Positions 38,926 to 47,807 of a DNA stretch of 64,000 nt are shown here, in pieces. Source of the DNA: Acerihabitans arboris (GTDB taxonomy: Bacteria; Pseudomonadota; Gammaproteobacteria; Enterobacterales; Enterobacteriaceae). The notes under the pieces are model-generated. The model made no database searches and had not been told where the DNA came from. It saw nothing but the letters and a program-made list of their open reading frames with translations. The position numbers were made by a program, and so were the translations under genes. The stretch is from NCBI RefSeq assembly GCF_010131535.1, contig NZ_WUBS01000010.1, forward strand, positions 124,001 to 188,000, given 5' to 3'. Every line of letters begins with the position of its first letter. The stretch's first letter is position 1.

Positions 38926-39183
38926 ATGAAAAACCTGACACTCGCCATCGCAGCCATCGTCCTTAGCACCGTTTCCATCGGCAGCTTTGCCGCCCAGGAA
39001 GTGACCAGTCGTCCGGCCGGTCAGCAATCCATCGGCGTGGTTTCCTCTACCACCACTTCTACCCTGACCGATCTGGAGTCGCAGCTGGCCGCCAAGGCCG
39101 ACGCCGCCGACGCCACCTCATACCGCATTATCGCCGCGGGCGGCAACGACACCCTGCGCGGCAGCGCCGAGCTGTATAAATAA
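38926..39183 (+). CDS. small periplasmic DUF1471 protein (YbiJ-like)
   Basis: This 85-residue protein has a Sec signal peptide (residues 1-22, ending GSFAA) followed by a single DUF1471/YdgH-type domain. The segments are IGVVSSTTTSTLTDLESQLAAKADAADATSYRII and the C-terminal GSAELYK. It resembles E. coli YbiJ and relatives such as BhsA/McbA that respond to stress and affect the envelope or biofilm. The start has GAGAAGAG upstream. Confidence 0.85.
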   Translation: MKNLTLAIAAIVLSTVSIGSFAAQEVTSRPAGQQSIGVVSSTTTSTLTDLESQLAAKADAADATSYRIIAAGGNDTLRGSAELYK

Positions 39184-39207
39184 GCTGTCACCAGCAAAAA
39201 AGCATAA

Positions 39208-39238
39208 AAAAAAGCGGCCTTAGCGGCCGCTTTATTGT
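39208..39238. terminator. bidirectional terminator
   Basis: The stem AAGCGGCC / GGCCGCTT with a 5-nt loop is flanked by an A-run on the left and TTTATT on the right. It serves both the DUF1471 gene from the left and the porin gene from the right. Confidence 0.8.
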
Positions 39239-39255
39239 GTCCGGTGACTCAGGAC

Positions 39256-40326
39256 TTAGAACTGATAGGTCAGGCCCAGGCCAACCTGGTCGTCGTTGGC
39301 GATGCCCAGCTTGTTATCGTCGCTCAGGCGGTTGATTTTATAATCAACATACGCATTCATATTTTTGTTGAAGAAGTAGGTCAGGGACGCGTCATAGTAT
39401 TTCACCAGATCGACGTCGCCGATGCCTTCAACATCGCTGGCCTTGGACTGGAAGTAACCGAACATCGGTTTCAGGCCAAAATCAAACAGGTATGAAGCGA
39501 TGGCTTCCACGTTCTCGGTTTTATTTGCATAGCCGCCGGTGATCGGGGTCAGGTTATGCGTTTGGCCGTATAACGCGGCGGCATAGATGCCGGCATTATC
39601 ATACTTCACGCCGCCCGCCCAGACGTCGGCTTTGTCGCCGTTGCCAAGAGTCAGGCTGTTCTGCGGCTGGGTGCGGTTGGACGAGGCATAGGTGCCGAGT
39701 ACCGACAGGCCGAAATCAAAGGTATATGACGCCGATGCGCCGTAACCGTCGCCATTGGATTTGTTGGCGGCGCGGGCATTGCCGGAGTTTTCGTCGTTGG
39801 CGCCCTGGTATTGCAAGCCAAACTTCAGGCCGTCCACCAGACCGAAGAAGTTATTGTTGCGGTAGGTCGCCACCCCGGTGGTACGGCCGGTCATAAAGAC
39901 GTCGGCGGCGCTGTAGGTCAGGTCATCGAAGATCGGCGCGGTATCGGTGATCGCCGCGACATCATAAGCGATGCCCCAGTTACGGCCGTAGTCGATGGAG
40001 CCGTAGTCCTTCAACTTCAGGCCGGCAAAGCCCAGACGGGTTTTGGTGCCGCTCAGCGCGTCGGTGCCGCCTTCGGAATGGTTGGCCTGGATGTTGTATT
40101 CCCATTGGCCGTATCCGGTCAGGACATCGTTAATCTGGGTCTGGCCTTTAAAACCGAAACGCACATAGCTGGCGTCGCCGTCGATGGTTTTGTTGTCGCT
40201 GAAATAGTGGCGGGCGCGCATGCTGCCGTAAAGATCCAGCTTGTTGCCGTCTTTGTTATAAATTTCCGCGGCGTGCAGGGCTGGTGTAATCAATGTCGCT
40301 AAAACGGCCAATGCTATCTTCTTCAT
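39256..40326 (-). CDS. general porin of the OmpC/OmpF family
   Basis: This 356-residue outer-membrane trimeric porin has a signal peptide MKKIALAVLATLITPALHA followed by AEIYNKDGNKLDLYG, the classic mature N-terminus. It ends with VGLGLTYQF, with the C-terminal Phe needed for BAM insertion. Beta-strand and loop-3 segments are typical. OmpC versus OmpF cannot be settled here, so no symbol is given. It has its own long 5' region and shares a terminator with the DUF1471 gene. Confidence 0.92.
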   Translation of the reverse strand: MKKIALAVLATLITPALHAAEIYNKDGNKLDLYGSMRARHYFSDNKTIDGDASYVRFGFKGQTQINDVLTGYGQWEYNIQANHSEGGTDALSGTKTRLGFAGLKLKDYGSIDYGRNWGIAYDVAAITDTAPIFDDLTYSAADVFMTGRTTGVATYRNNNFFGLVDGLKFGLQYQGANDENSGNARAANKSNGDGYGASASYTFDFGLSVLGTYASSNRTQPQNSLTLGNGDKADVWAGGVKYDNAGIYAAALYGQTHNLTPITGGYANKTENVEAIASYLFDFGLKPMFGYFQSKASDVEGIGDVDLVKYYDASLTYFFNKNMNAYVDYKINRLSDDNKLGIANDDQVGLGLTYQF

Positions 40327-41195
40327 TCCTGTTTTTCCTTACCAAATACTCTCTAGTTTAAGTAAAAAGGACTCAACCTTTTAGTGGCTGATGTCCGGGG
40401 CTAACCAGCATTTTTATATTAAAAAAAAGCTCAGGTAACGCGCAGTTTTAATACAAGAGTTATTACCCTGTCGTCTGAGTTGGCAGGATAGTAGCAGTAA
40501 AAACGTTGCGAAGATTGTGAACTTTTCATTAAGGCAGGCATCTACGTCAGCCTAGTCTGCCCGGAGGCAGGGTAACGCTACCTTAACTTGTCATACAGAT
40601 TTAAAAGTTGAGAGCCATCACAAAACCCCTCTTTTCTTTACGGGATTAAAATCCCGCGCCGAAGAGGCTAACATCCTGTGATGGCCGCGGGATAGTCGTT
40701 GTACTTAACGTCTGGCCCGCGTTCTCTACATATTCCAACGCGGCCAAAATACAAATTTGGCTTAAATTGGTATAATATGTTTTTATGACGTCATAGTTTT
40801 AAAGGCGGCTCACAACGGGTCGAGAGAGAAATCCTGGAAGGCCGCTCGCAGCTGTTAAAGTATAATTTATCATTTCTTTAACAATCTTATCGCGGTTATC
40901 AGTTAAAAAATTAATCCGGAGTTCGATTGGATTAATTTAACTTATCGCAAATTCCCGTCTGAATACGCTGCCTGCCCCGATCCGCCATAGAGCCACTTTG
41001 CATTAATATTACAAATTAAACAAAGATTTTTTTTTGATATGGATATAGGCCAGCGAAGCATATTAACGGTTTTACGCTGGCGAAGCCTGGGCATATCCAC
41101 CACAATTGATTGTTAAAGTGCCCAAGGATTATTACGCTGGCGGATCCGCATATCATTAATTAACTAATAATAACTTTATTTAATAATATTGATTG
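40327..41195. other. 869-bp gene-free region upstream of porin
   Basis: The long region is AT-rich and carries no recognisable protein gene. Its left part must hold the porin promoter and its regulatory sites. I looked for a micF-like RNA on the opposite strand and did not recognise one. Near the right end there are nested inverted repeats (41041-41098) and an imperfect direct repeat TTACGCTGGCG...CATATC at 41072-41098 and 41132-41154. Confidence 0.45.
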
Positions 41196-42029
41196 TTATT
41201 TGACCTCAGGCCGCCGGACCAGGCTGGCCGAGAGCCGGTCCAACAGCATGGCCATCAATACCACCGCGATGCCGCTTTGCAGGCCCTGGCCGATATCCAG
41301 CTGCTGGATGCTGGTCAGCACGTCATTGCCCAGTCCGCCGGCGCCGACCATGGAGGCGATGATCACCATCGACATGGCCATCATGATGGTTTGGTTGACC
41401 CCGGCCATAATGGAGGGCAGCGCGTTGGGCAACTGTACTTTCCATAATAACTGCCGGCGGGTGCAGCCGAAGGCCAGTCCAGCCTCCACCAGGCTGCTAT
41501 CCACCTGACGGATACCCAAGTCGGTTAACCGCACCACCGGCGGCATGGCGAACAGCACGGTGGCGAAAATCCCGGGCGGGCGGCCAAGGCCAAACAGGAT
41601 AGTGGCGGGGATCAGATAGACGAAGGCGGGCATGGTCTGCATAAAATCCAGCATCGGCCGGACCAGCGTGCCCGCCCGGCGCCGCCTGGCTATCATGATG
41701 CCGAGCGGAATGCCCGCCAGCAGGCTGAACAGCGTTGATGACAGCGTGAGCGCAAGCGTTACCACGGCATGTTCGCTATAGCCGCTGTAGATGATATACA
41801 GCGTCGCGGCGGCGCTGAACACGGCGTACCCCTTGCCGACGCGCCACAGGCTCAACCCCACCGCGATAGCGGCCAAACCCCAGGGCGAAAGCCGGGCCAG
41901 ACCTTGCTCCAGCGTGCCTGCCACCGTATCCAGCACTCCGGCGATAACGTCGAAAAACAGGCCGCAGTGATCCAGCAGAAAGCGCACGCCCGCGTCAATC
42001 TGCGCGCTGAAATCAACGCTCCCGGTCAT
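41196..42029 (-). CDS. choW: choline/betaine ABC transporter permease (ChoW/ProW type)
   Basis: This 277-residue inner-membrane permease of the ProW family has the binding-protein-dependent transport signature EAGLAFGCTRRQLLWKVQLPNALPSIMAGV and about six helices. The start MTGSVDFSAQ overlaps the ATPase gene by 17 bp; a longer frame upstream is embedded in that gene. The neighbouring choline-sulfatase and binding protein point to choline or choline-O-sulfate as substrate. The symbol follows the Sinorhizobium ChoXWV naming. Confidence 0.85.
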   Translation of the reverse strand: MTGSVDFSAQIDAGVRFLLDHCGLFFDVIAGVLDTVAGTLEQGLARLSPWGLAAIAVGLSLWRVGKGYAVFSAAATLYIIYSGYSEHAVVTLALTLSSTLFSLLAGIPLGIMIARRRRAGTLVRPMLDFMQTMPAFVYLIPATILFGLGRPPGIFATVLFAMPPVVRLTDLGIRQVDSSLVEAGLAFGCTRRQLLWKVQLPNALPSIMAGVNQTIMMAMSMVIIASMVGAGGLGNDVLTSIQQLDIGQGLQSGIAVVLMAMLLDRLSASLVRRPEVK

Positions 42030-42915
42030 GGGGCGGCTCCTGTCGCGGCGTTGCGTGGCTATCGAACGCGCCGGCATAGTCTTCCGCCAGCACAAAACGC
42101 GAGGTATCGACCCCGGAAAAAAAACGCCGCACATAGGCGTTCGCCGGCGCGTTCACGATTTGTTCGGCGGTGCCGGTCTGGATGACCCGGCCCTGTTGCA
42201 TTATGGCGATACGGTTGCCGATGCGCAGCGCTTCTTCAATATCATGGGTGACAAAAATCACCGTGCGCCGCTGCCCGGCCTGCAGGTTCAACAGGAGATC
42301 CTGCATTTCGCGCCGATTGATGGGATCGAGCGCCGAAAACGCCTCGTCCATCAACAGCAGGGCGGGGTTGACCACCAGCGCGCGCGCCAGGCCGACCCGT
42401 TGCTGCATGCCGCCGGACAGCTGATGCGGTAACTGTCCGGCCACCTGCGCCAGCCCAACCTGGGCCAATACCGCCAGCGCCCGCCGATGGCGCTGCGCCT
42501 TGCCGACGCCGGCCAGCTCCAGCCCGAAGGCGGCGTTATCCAGCACGCTGCGGGTCGGCAGCAGGGCGAAAGACTGGAACACCATGCCCATCTCATGTCT
42601 GCGCAACTGGATAAGCGCGGTTGCCGATAACCCCGAGAGCGCCTGTCCGTTAAAAAATACCTCGCCGGCGCTGGGGGCGATCAGGCGGTTAAGGGTGCGC
42701 AGCAGGGTGGATTTGCCGGAGCCGGATAAGCCGACGATGACAAAAATCTCGCCGCGATTAACGTCCAGCGAGATATTGTTCAGGGCCACCGAGCAGCCAT
42801 GTTGGGACAATAATTCGGCGGGTTCCGCGCCCTGTCGCAAACGCAGCAACGCCTTTTGTTCACCGGGGCCGAATATTTTATAAAGCTGGTCTATTCTTAT
42901 CAGCGTCTCATTCAT
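42013..42915 (-). CDS. choV: choline/betaine ABC transporter ATPase (ChoV/ProV type)
   Basis: This 300-residue ABC ATPase of the ProV type starts IDQLYKIFGPGEQKALLRLRQG, typical of betaine/choline importers. Walker A is GLSGSGKST, signature LSGGMQQRVGLARAL, Walker B LLLMDEAFSALD. It lacks the CBS domains of full-length ProV. It is cotranscribed with the permease and presumably served by ChoX encoded on the other side of the regulator. Confidence 0.87.
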   Translation of the reverse strand: MNETLIRIDQLYKIFGPGEQKALLRLRQGAEPAELLSQHGCSVALNNISLDVNRGEIFVIVGLSGSGKSTLLRTLNRLIAPSAGEVFFNGQALSGLSATALIQLRRHEMGMVFQSFALLPTRSVLDNAAFGLELAGVGKAQRHRRALAVLAQVGLAQVAGQLPHQLSGGMQQRVGLARALVVNPALLLMDEAFSALDPINRREMQDLLLNLQAGQRRTVIFVTHDIEEALRIGNRIAIMQQGRVIQTGTAEQIVNAPANAYVRRFFSGVDTSRFVLAEDYAGAFDSHATPRQEPPHDRER

Positions 42916-43015
42916 CAGGGTTTATTATATTAGTCATGTCCTAACCATAAGCACAGGCTATAAGAAAAAAGAACGGCGCAATAAAATATTATCGTCTGAG
43001 TTATAACTAAATGAT

Positions 43016-43969
43016 TTAAACCCGTTGTCCGGAAATACTCATATTTTCCTGTGGCGGTCTAAAACTAAATGATTCGCTGATTAACCATTTTTTAACTTTC
43101 TGGTAGAGCAGATGATTATTGTGCAACCCCGGTTGAATTAAATAATAACCGCGTAGGGTTTTTAATTCCGGTCCGCAGACGACCAGTTCGCCATTTTCCA
43201 GGAATTGATCCACCAGGGGTTTCCAGCCCAGCGCCACGCCCTGGCTTTTCAGCGCCGCCTGGATGATCAGGGAATAGGCGTTAAACGTCACTGAGGTCAC
43301 GCCATCGTCAGGCTCCAGCCCCTGTCCGCGAAACCAGTCCCGCCAGCTCAGCCAGCGCCGGGGCTGGGTGTCGGGCAGGTTGAGCAACGGCAGGGGCAGC
43401 AGGTCCGCGGCCGCGGCCGGCCCGCCGTATTGCTTGAAAAACAACGGGCTGCACACCGGCACCACTAGCTCGGGAAACAGCATATCGCTGCGGCAGCCGG
43501 GGATCTGGCCGTCGCCAAAGGAGATTGCCAGATGGGCGGAGCTGTCGCGCAGGGAGAACTCGTTAGGCGAGGTGGAAATCTGCACGTCGACATTCGGGAT
43601 CAGGCGTTGCAACTGATCCAGGCGCGGCAGCAGCCAGTAGCTGGCAAAACCCATATCAGTATCAATGCGCAGCACATCACGTTGTTTTTTAAGCTGTATT
43701 TTCTCAATTTGCTGACTGATTCCCTGCAGGCTGGCCCGCACGATCTTATAAAGCTGCTCCCCGGTCTGGGTCAGCGCCACGCCGCGGTGGCGCCGATCGA
43801 ACAGCCTGGCGCCCAGTTGATTTTCCAGCAAATTAATGCGCTGGCTGACCGCCGGCTGCGACGATCCCAATTCCGTGGCGGCGGCGGTAAAATTAAGGTG
43901 GCGCGCCGCCGCCTCGAAAACGGCCAGCGCCTGCAGCGGCGGCAGCCTGAATGTGTTAGCCATAATCAC
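43016..43969 (-). CDS. LysR-type regulator of choline sulfate use
   Basis: This 317-residue LysR protein of the GcvA-like subgroup has an N-terminal HTH (FEAAARHLNFTAAATELGSSQPAVSQ) and an effector domain. It is transcribed away from the choline-sulfatase gene and lies directly upstream of choVW. This is the arrangement of the known choline-sulfate-utilisation regulators. The effector is presumably choline or choline sulfate. Confidence 0.85.
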   Translation of the reverse strand: MIMANTFRLPPLQALAVFEAAARHLNFTAAATELGSSQPAVSQRINLLENQLGARLFDRRHRGVALTQTGEQLYKIVRASLQGISQQIEKIQLKKQRDVLRIDTDMGFASYWLLPRLDQLQRLIPNVDVQISTSPNEFSLRDSSAHLAISFGDGQIPGCRSDMLFPELVVPVCSPLFFKQYGGPAAAADLLPLPLLNLPDTQPRRWLSWRDWFRGQGLEPDDGVTSVTFNAYSLIIQAALKSQGVALGWKPLVDQFLENGELVVCGPELKTLRGYYLIQPGLHNNHLLYQKVKKWLISESFSFRPPQENMSISGQRV

Positions 43970-44069
43970 CCCTTATAGGCTGATAAGAAATTAACCGGTT
44001 CACAGCAAAATATAATTGTGAGATAAAAATAACATTGTGCGGGAATTTTATTTAAAGCGGAATTTAACT

Positions 44070-45605
44070 ATGCTTAGCAAAAAACCGAATATTGTTATTC
44101 TTATGGCCGACCAGCTTGCCGCCGGCGCGCTTTCCGCTTATGGAAATAAAGTCAGTAAAACCCCAAATATAGACCGATTGGCGCGCGAAGGCGTAGTATT
44201 TAATTCGGCCTATTGCAATAGCCCGTTATGCGCGCCCTCGCGCGCCTCCCTGATGACCGGCCAGCTAATTTCCCGTAACGGCGTTTATGATAATGCGGCG
44301 GAGTTCCGCGCCGAGAGCCCGACATTTTGCCACTATCTGCGCCAGCAGGGGTATAAAACTTATTTGGCCGGTAAAATGCATTTTTGCGGTCCGGATCAGC
44401 TGCACGGCTTTGACGAGCGGCTGACCACCGATATCTATCCGGCGGATTTCGGCTGGACGCCGGACTGGCGCCATCCTGAACGGCGGCTGGACTGGTATCA
44501 CAATATGAGTTCGGTGCTGGACGCGGGAGAATGCGTTCGCACCAATCAGCTGGATTTCGACGATGAAGCGCTGTTCCATACCCGGCAAAAGCTGTTCGAT
44601 CTGGCGCGCCGGGGCGACGACCGGCCCTTCCTGCTGATGATGTCGCTGACCCATCCCCACGATCCCTTCGCCATCCCGCGTCCTTATCTGGATCGCTACC
44701 CTGAGCAGGATATCGACCTGCCGGTGGCGGCGGCGGGGGACGCGCCGCCCGATGCGCACTCGCAGCGGCTGCGGGAGATGTACCAGCTAACCGACGGCCT
44801 GCTGGACGACGGGCAAATCCGCCGGGCGCGCCATGCCTATTACGGCGCGCTGGCCTATGTCGACGATCGGTTCGGCGAGGTGTGCGCGACCCTTGACGCC
44901 ACCGGCCTGGCCGACAATACCATTATTATCCTGATCTCCGATCATGGCGAAATGCTCGGCGAGCGCGGCCTATGGTACAAGATGAGCTTTTTTGAAGGGG
45001 CGTCGCGCGTGCCGATGATTATCCACGCCCCCGGCCGCTTTGCCGCGCGGCGCGTTGAGCAGAACGTTTCGCTGGCCGACCTGTTGCCGACCTTGCGCGA
45101 GCTGGCGGGCGGCGGCCCCGCGGATGAGGGGGAGCTGGCCGCGCCCCTTGACGGCCGCAGCCTGGTGCCGCACCTGCGCGGCGCGGCGGGGCCCGACGGG
45201 GCGTATGGCGAATACCTGGCGGAAGGCGCGCAGGCGCCGATGGTCATGATCCGGCGCGAGCGGTGGAAATTTATCGCGTCCCCGGGCGATCCCGATCAGC
45301 TGTACGATCTGCGCCAGGATCCGCTGGAATTGACCAATCTGGCGTTATCGCCCGCGTTCGGGCCGCAGTTGCAGGAATTTCAGCGCGAGGCGCGGCGGCG
45401 CTGGGATCTCGCCGCCCTGAACCAACAAGTATTAGCCAGCCAGCGCGCCCGGCTGTTCCTTAACCGGGCGCTGGGCCGGGGCGGGGCGCCCGATTGGGAT
45501 TATCAACCCAGGCAGGACGCCAGCCAACGTTTTATCCGTAACCACCAATCCCTGGACGAGCAGGAGGCGCTGGCGCGCTATCCGCGCCCGCCTTCAACGC
45601 TTTGA
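44070..45605 (+). CDS. betC: choline-sulfatase
   Basis: This 511-residue type I sulfatase hydrolyses choline-O-sulfate to choline and sulfate. The formylglycine motif CAPSRASLMTG has Cys54, the residue converted in BetC. MADQ near the N-terminus and LISDHGEMLGERGLWYK in the middle provide the metal site. Start at MLSKKPNIVI puts Cys54 in register with known BetC; an ATG 33 bp upstream has no support. It is followed at 22 bp by the choline-binding protein gene. No signal peptide is seen, so the enzyme is cytoplasmic. Confidence 0.93.
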   Translation: MLSKKPNIVILMADQLAAGALSAYGNKVSKTPNIDRLAREGVVFNSAYCNSPLCAPSRASLMTGQLISRNGVYDNAAEFRAESPTFCHYLRQQGYKTYLAGKMHFCGPDQLHGFDERLTTDIYPADFGWTPDWRHPERRLDWYHNMSSVLDAGECVRTNQLDFDDEALFHTRQKLFDLARRGDDRPFLLMMSLTHPHDPFAIPRPYLDRYPEQDIDLPVAAAGDAPPDAHSQRLREMYQLTDGLLDDGQIRRARHAYYGALAYVDDRFGEVCATLDATGLADNTIIILISDHGEMLGERGLWYKMSFFEGASRVPMIIHAPGRFAARRVEQNVSLADLLPTLRELAGGGPADEGELAAPLDGRSLVPHLRGAAGPDGAYGEYLAEGAQAPMVMIRRERWKFIASPGDPDQLYDLRQDPLELTNLALSPAFGPQLQEFQREARRRWDLAALNQQVLASQRARLFLNRALGRGGAPDWDYQPRQDASQRFIRNHQSLDEQEALARYPRPPSTL

Positions 45606-45627
45606 CCGATTTATCATGAGGATTATT

Positions 45628-46575
45628 ATGCGCGCGCACACCGCTGTAGTTGCTTTGGGGTTATCGCTGGCGATCGGCCTGCCGTTACCAACCTGGGCCG
45701 CCGGGGACGCGGACTGCGGGACGGTTAACATGTCCGATCCCGGCTGGTCCGATATCGCCGCCACCAATGCGGTCGCGGGCCTGCTGCTGGAAGGCCTGGG
45801 CTACCGGCAGCAGGTGCAGAACCTGTCGGTGGCCCTGGCCTACCAGGGGCTGAAAACCGGCCAGCTGGACGTCTTTCTCGGCAACTGGATGCCGGCGCAG
45901 CGGCCGGTGATAGAGAAATACACCCGCGACGGCGCGGTCAAGGTGCTGGGGGCCAACCTGAACAGCGCCAAGTTTACCCTGGCGGTGCCGGACTATGTGG
46001 CGCAGGGCGGGGTGAAGGATTTTGCCGATCTGGCGAAATACGCCGACCGGTTTGATCATAAAATCTACGGCATCGCGCCCGGCGCGCCCGCCAACCAAAA
46101 TATCAAAAGCATGCTGGATAAACAGGATTTCAACCTGGGCGGCTGGAGCCTGGTGGAGTCCAGCGAAAGCGGCATGCTGGCCCAGGTGGCGCGAGCGGTG
46201 GGCAAACAGCAGTGGATAGTGTTCCTCGGCTGGGAGCCGCATGCGATGAATACCCATTATAAGCTGACCTATCTTAGCGGCGGCGATCGGTATTTCGGGC
46301 CGAATTACGGCAGCGCCACGGTAAACACCGTCACGCGCCGGGATTTTGCCGCCCAGTGCCCCAATACCGGCCGGCTGTTTACCCAACTGACCTTTAGCGT
46401 CGATCTGGAAAACCGGATTATCAAGCGCGTACTGGATGATAAACAGACGCCCGCCCAGGCGGCGGCGGCGGAACTCAAGCTGCATCCCGGACCGCTCGAC
46501 CGCTGGCTGGACGGCGTCACCACCCGGGAGGGCCAGCCCGGCCTGGCCGCCGTACGGCGGTCGCTTAAGCTGTAG
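45628..46575 (+). CDS. choX: periplasmic choline-binding protein ChoX
   Basis: This 315-residue binding protein of the OpuAC family has a signal peptide ending near TWAAGDADC. The mature protein begins GTVNMSDPGWSDIAATNAVAGLLLEGLGY and contains LDVFLGNWMPAQ, as in choline-binding ChoX. The second ATG (45628) is preferred because TGAGGATT precedes it. It forms a betC-choX unit and should deliver substrate to ChoVW. Confidence 0.88.
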   Translation: MRAHTAVVALGLSLAIGLPLPTWAAGDADCGTVNMSDPGWSDIAATNAVAGLLLEGLGYRQQVQNLSVALAYQGLKTGQLDVFLGNWMPAQRPVIEKYTRDGAVKVLGANLNSAKFTLAVPDYVAQGGVKDFADLAKYADRFDHKIYGIAPGAPANQNIKSMLDKQDFNLGGWSLVESSESGMLAQVARAVGKQQWIVFLGWEPHAMNTHYKLTYLSGGDRYFGPNYGSATVNTVTRRDFAAQCPNTGRLFTQLTFSVDLENRIIKRVLDDKQTPAQAAAAELKLHPGPLDRWLDGVTTREGQPGLAAVRRSLKL

Positions 46576-46644
46576 CCGGCATCGTAGCCGCCGGGACCGG
46601 TGGTAAACCGGGCCTCCCGCCGGCGCGGGTTCCCAGGTAAATCA

Positions 46645-46677
46645 TGAAAAGGCCCGCGCCGGTGAAGCGCGGGCCTT
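46645..46677. terminator. terminator after choX and before the CMD-domain gene
   Basis: A perfect 11-bp stem AAGGCCCGCGC / GCGCGGGCCTT with a 7-nt loop lies between the convergent choX and CMD genes. On the minus strand it is followed by TTTT, so it best fits the leftward operon, but it can stop both. Confidence 0.75.
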
Positions 46678-46679
46678 AG

Positions 46680-47807
46680 TTATGGCCGCGCTTCATCGTC
46701 GAACGGTTCCCCCAGCGTCAACATCAGGCGATTTGCCCAGGCAAAGAAGGCGGTGGCCTGCACCAGATCCAGCAGTTCGAGATCGCTTAATCCCAGCTCG
46801 CGCAGCCGGGTCAGCTGCCCTACCCCCGCCACGGCGGGCGAGGCCGACAGGGCGGCGGCAAAATCAATTATCGCCTGCCAGCGCGGGGACTGCCCGGTGC
46901 TGAGCACGCTGCCGGACGGGATATCCAGCAGCCGCTGGATATCATCGGGCCGTTTCGACAGCTGGCTGGCCTTGCGGGCATGTACCGAGGCGCAATAGAT
47001 ACAGCCGTTAACCTTACTGGCCACCGCCGCGGCCAGCTCCCGTTCCTTGCGCGTCAGCCCGCCGGAGGTGTAGAAAATTCCCTTGTCGGTCAGCGTGCGT
47101 TGTTCAAGCACCGCCAGGTTACGGCCGAGCAGGCGGAAATAGTCGGAGTCGGCATGGCCGTTATTCACCAGGGTCGTCTGCTGCTGCGGGCTAAATTCGG
47201 TTAATTTCTTGGCGGCAATCCAGGGCTCCCAGCCGAGCTCCCGCTGGGTAAACGCCTGGGGGGCGGAGCGTTCTTGATGGGTGCGGCCGCCGGTGCGCCA
47301 GCGTCCGGCCGGCGCGGCCTGATCCGACGGGTTGGCCACCGGCTGGTGGTTGATCAGCCGGTAGCCCCGCAGCAGGCGGCTTTGAAAACTGACGAAGGCT
47401 ATCAGCTGCGACAGGGTCACGATGGCGTCAAGGGACCAGCCCACCCGCCGCAGGCCCGCCAGATGGCCCGGGGTGGCGCCGGCGGGATGGTGGCTAAGCA
47501 ATTGGGCATGGGACAGCGCGGCCTCGAGTCGCGCGCCGCCGGCCGGCGGCGCCACTGCGGCCTGGAGCGCCGCGTAATGGTCGGCCAGACGGCTGTCGCC
47601 GTGCCATAGGGCGACCTGCCGCGCTACCTCGAACCGCTCCGGCAGCGGAAAATCAATACCGTCGCCGGCGGTAAACAATGCCCGGTAACTTCCCTGGATA
47701 TGGCTGGTCGCCGCGTCGCGGGTGGTCCGCGCCGCCGCCAGGGGGGAATCCGGCGCGATATCCGCCAGTTGGTCGAGTACATCCACGCTAGCCTGGGTAC
47801 TGGTCAT
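46680..47807 (-). CDS. fused CMD/alkylhydroperoxidase-like protein (Avi_7170 + Avi_7169 types)
   Basis: This 375-residue protein is made of two carboxymuconolactone-decarboxylase-like halves. The C-terminal half carries CIYCASVHA, the AhpD-type CxxC...H redox motif. The N-terminal half (VLDQLADIAPDSPLAAAR...) lacks it. The two halves resemble the separately named Avi_7170 and Avi_7169 families, found beside luciferase-like monooxygenases. Role unknown; thiol-dependent peroxide or product detoxification is plausible. The start has an AGGAGACC site and overlaps the preceding gene by ATGA. It is the last gene of the operon. Confidence 0.78.
   Translation of the reverse strand: MTSTQASVDVLDQLADIAPDSPLAAARTTRDAATSHIQGSYRALFTAGDGIDFPLPERFEVARQVALWHGDSRLADHYAALQAAVAPPAGGARLEAALSHAQLLSHHPAGATPGHLAGLRRVGWSLDAIVTLSQLIAFVSFQSRLLRGYRLINHQPVANPSDQAAPAGRWRTGGRTHQERSAPQAFTQRELGWEPWIAAKKLTEFSPQQQTTLVNNGHADSDYFRLLGRNLAVLEQRTLTDKGIFYTSGGLTRKERELAAAVASKVNGCIYCASVHARKASQLSKRPDDIQRLLDIPSGSVLSTGQSPRWQAIIDFAAALSASPAVAGVGQLTRLRELGLSDLELLDLVQATAFFAWANRLMLTLGEPFDDEARP

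Noticed and set aside
40327-41195. micF-like antisense RNA upstream of the porin
   Set aside because: No sequence resembling the conserved micF 5' end was recognised; the long region alone is not sufficient evidence.
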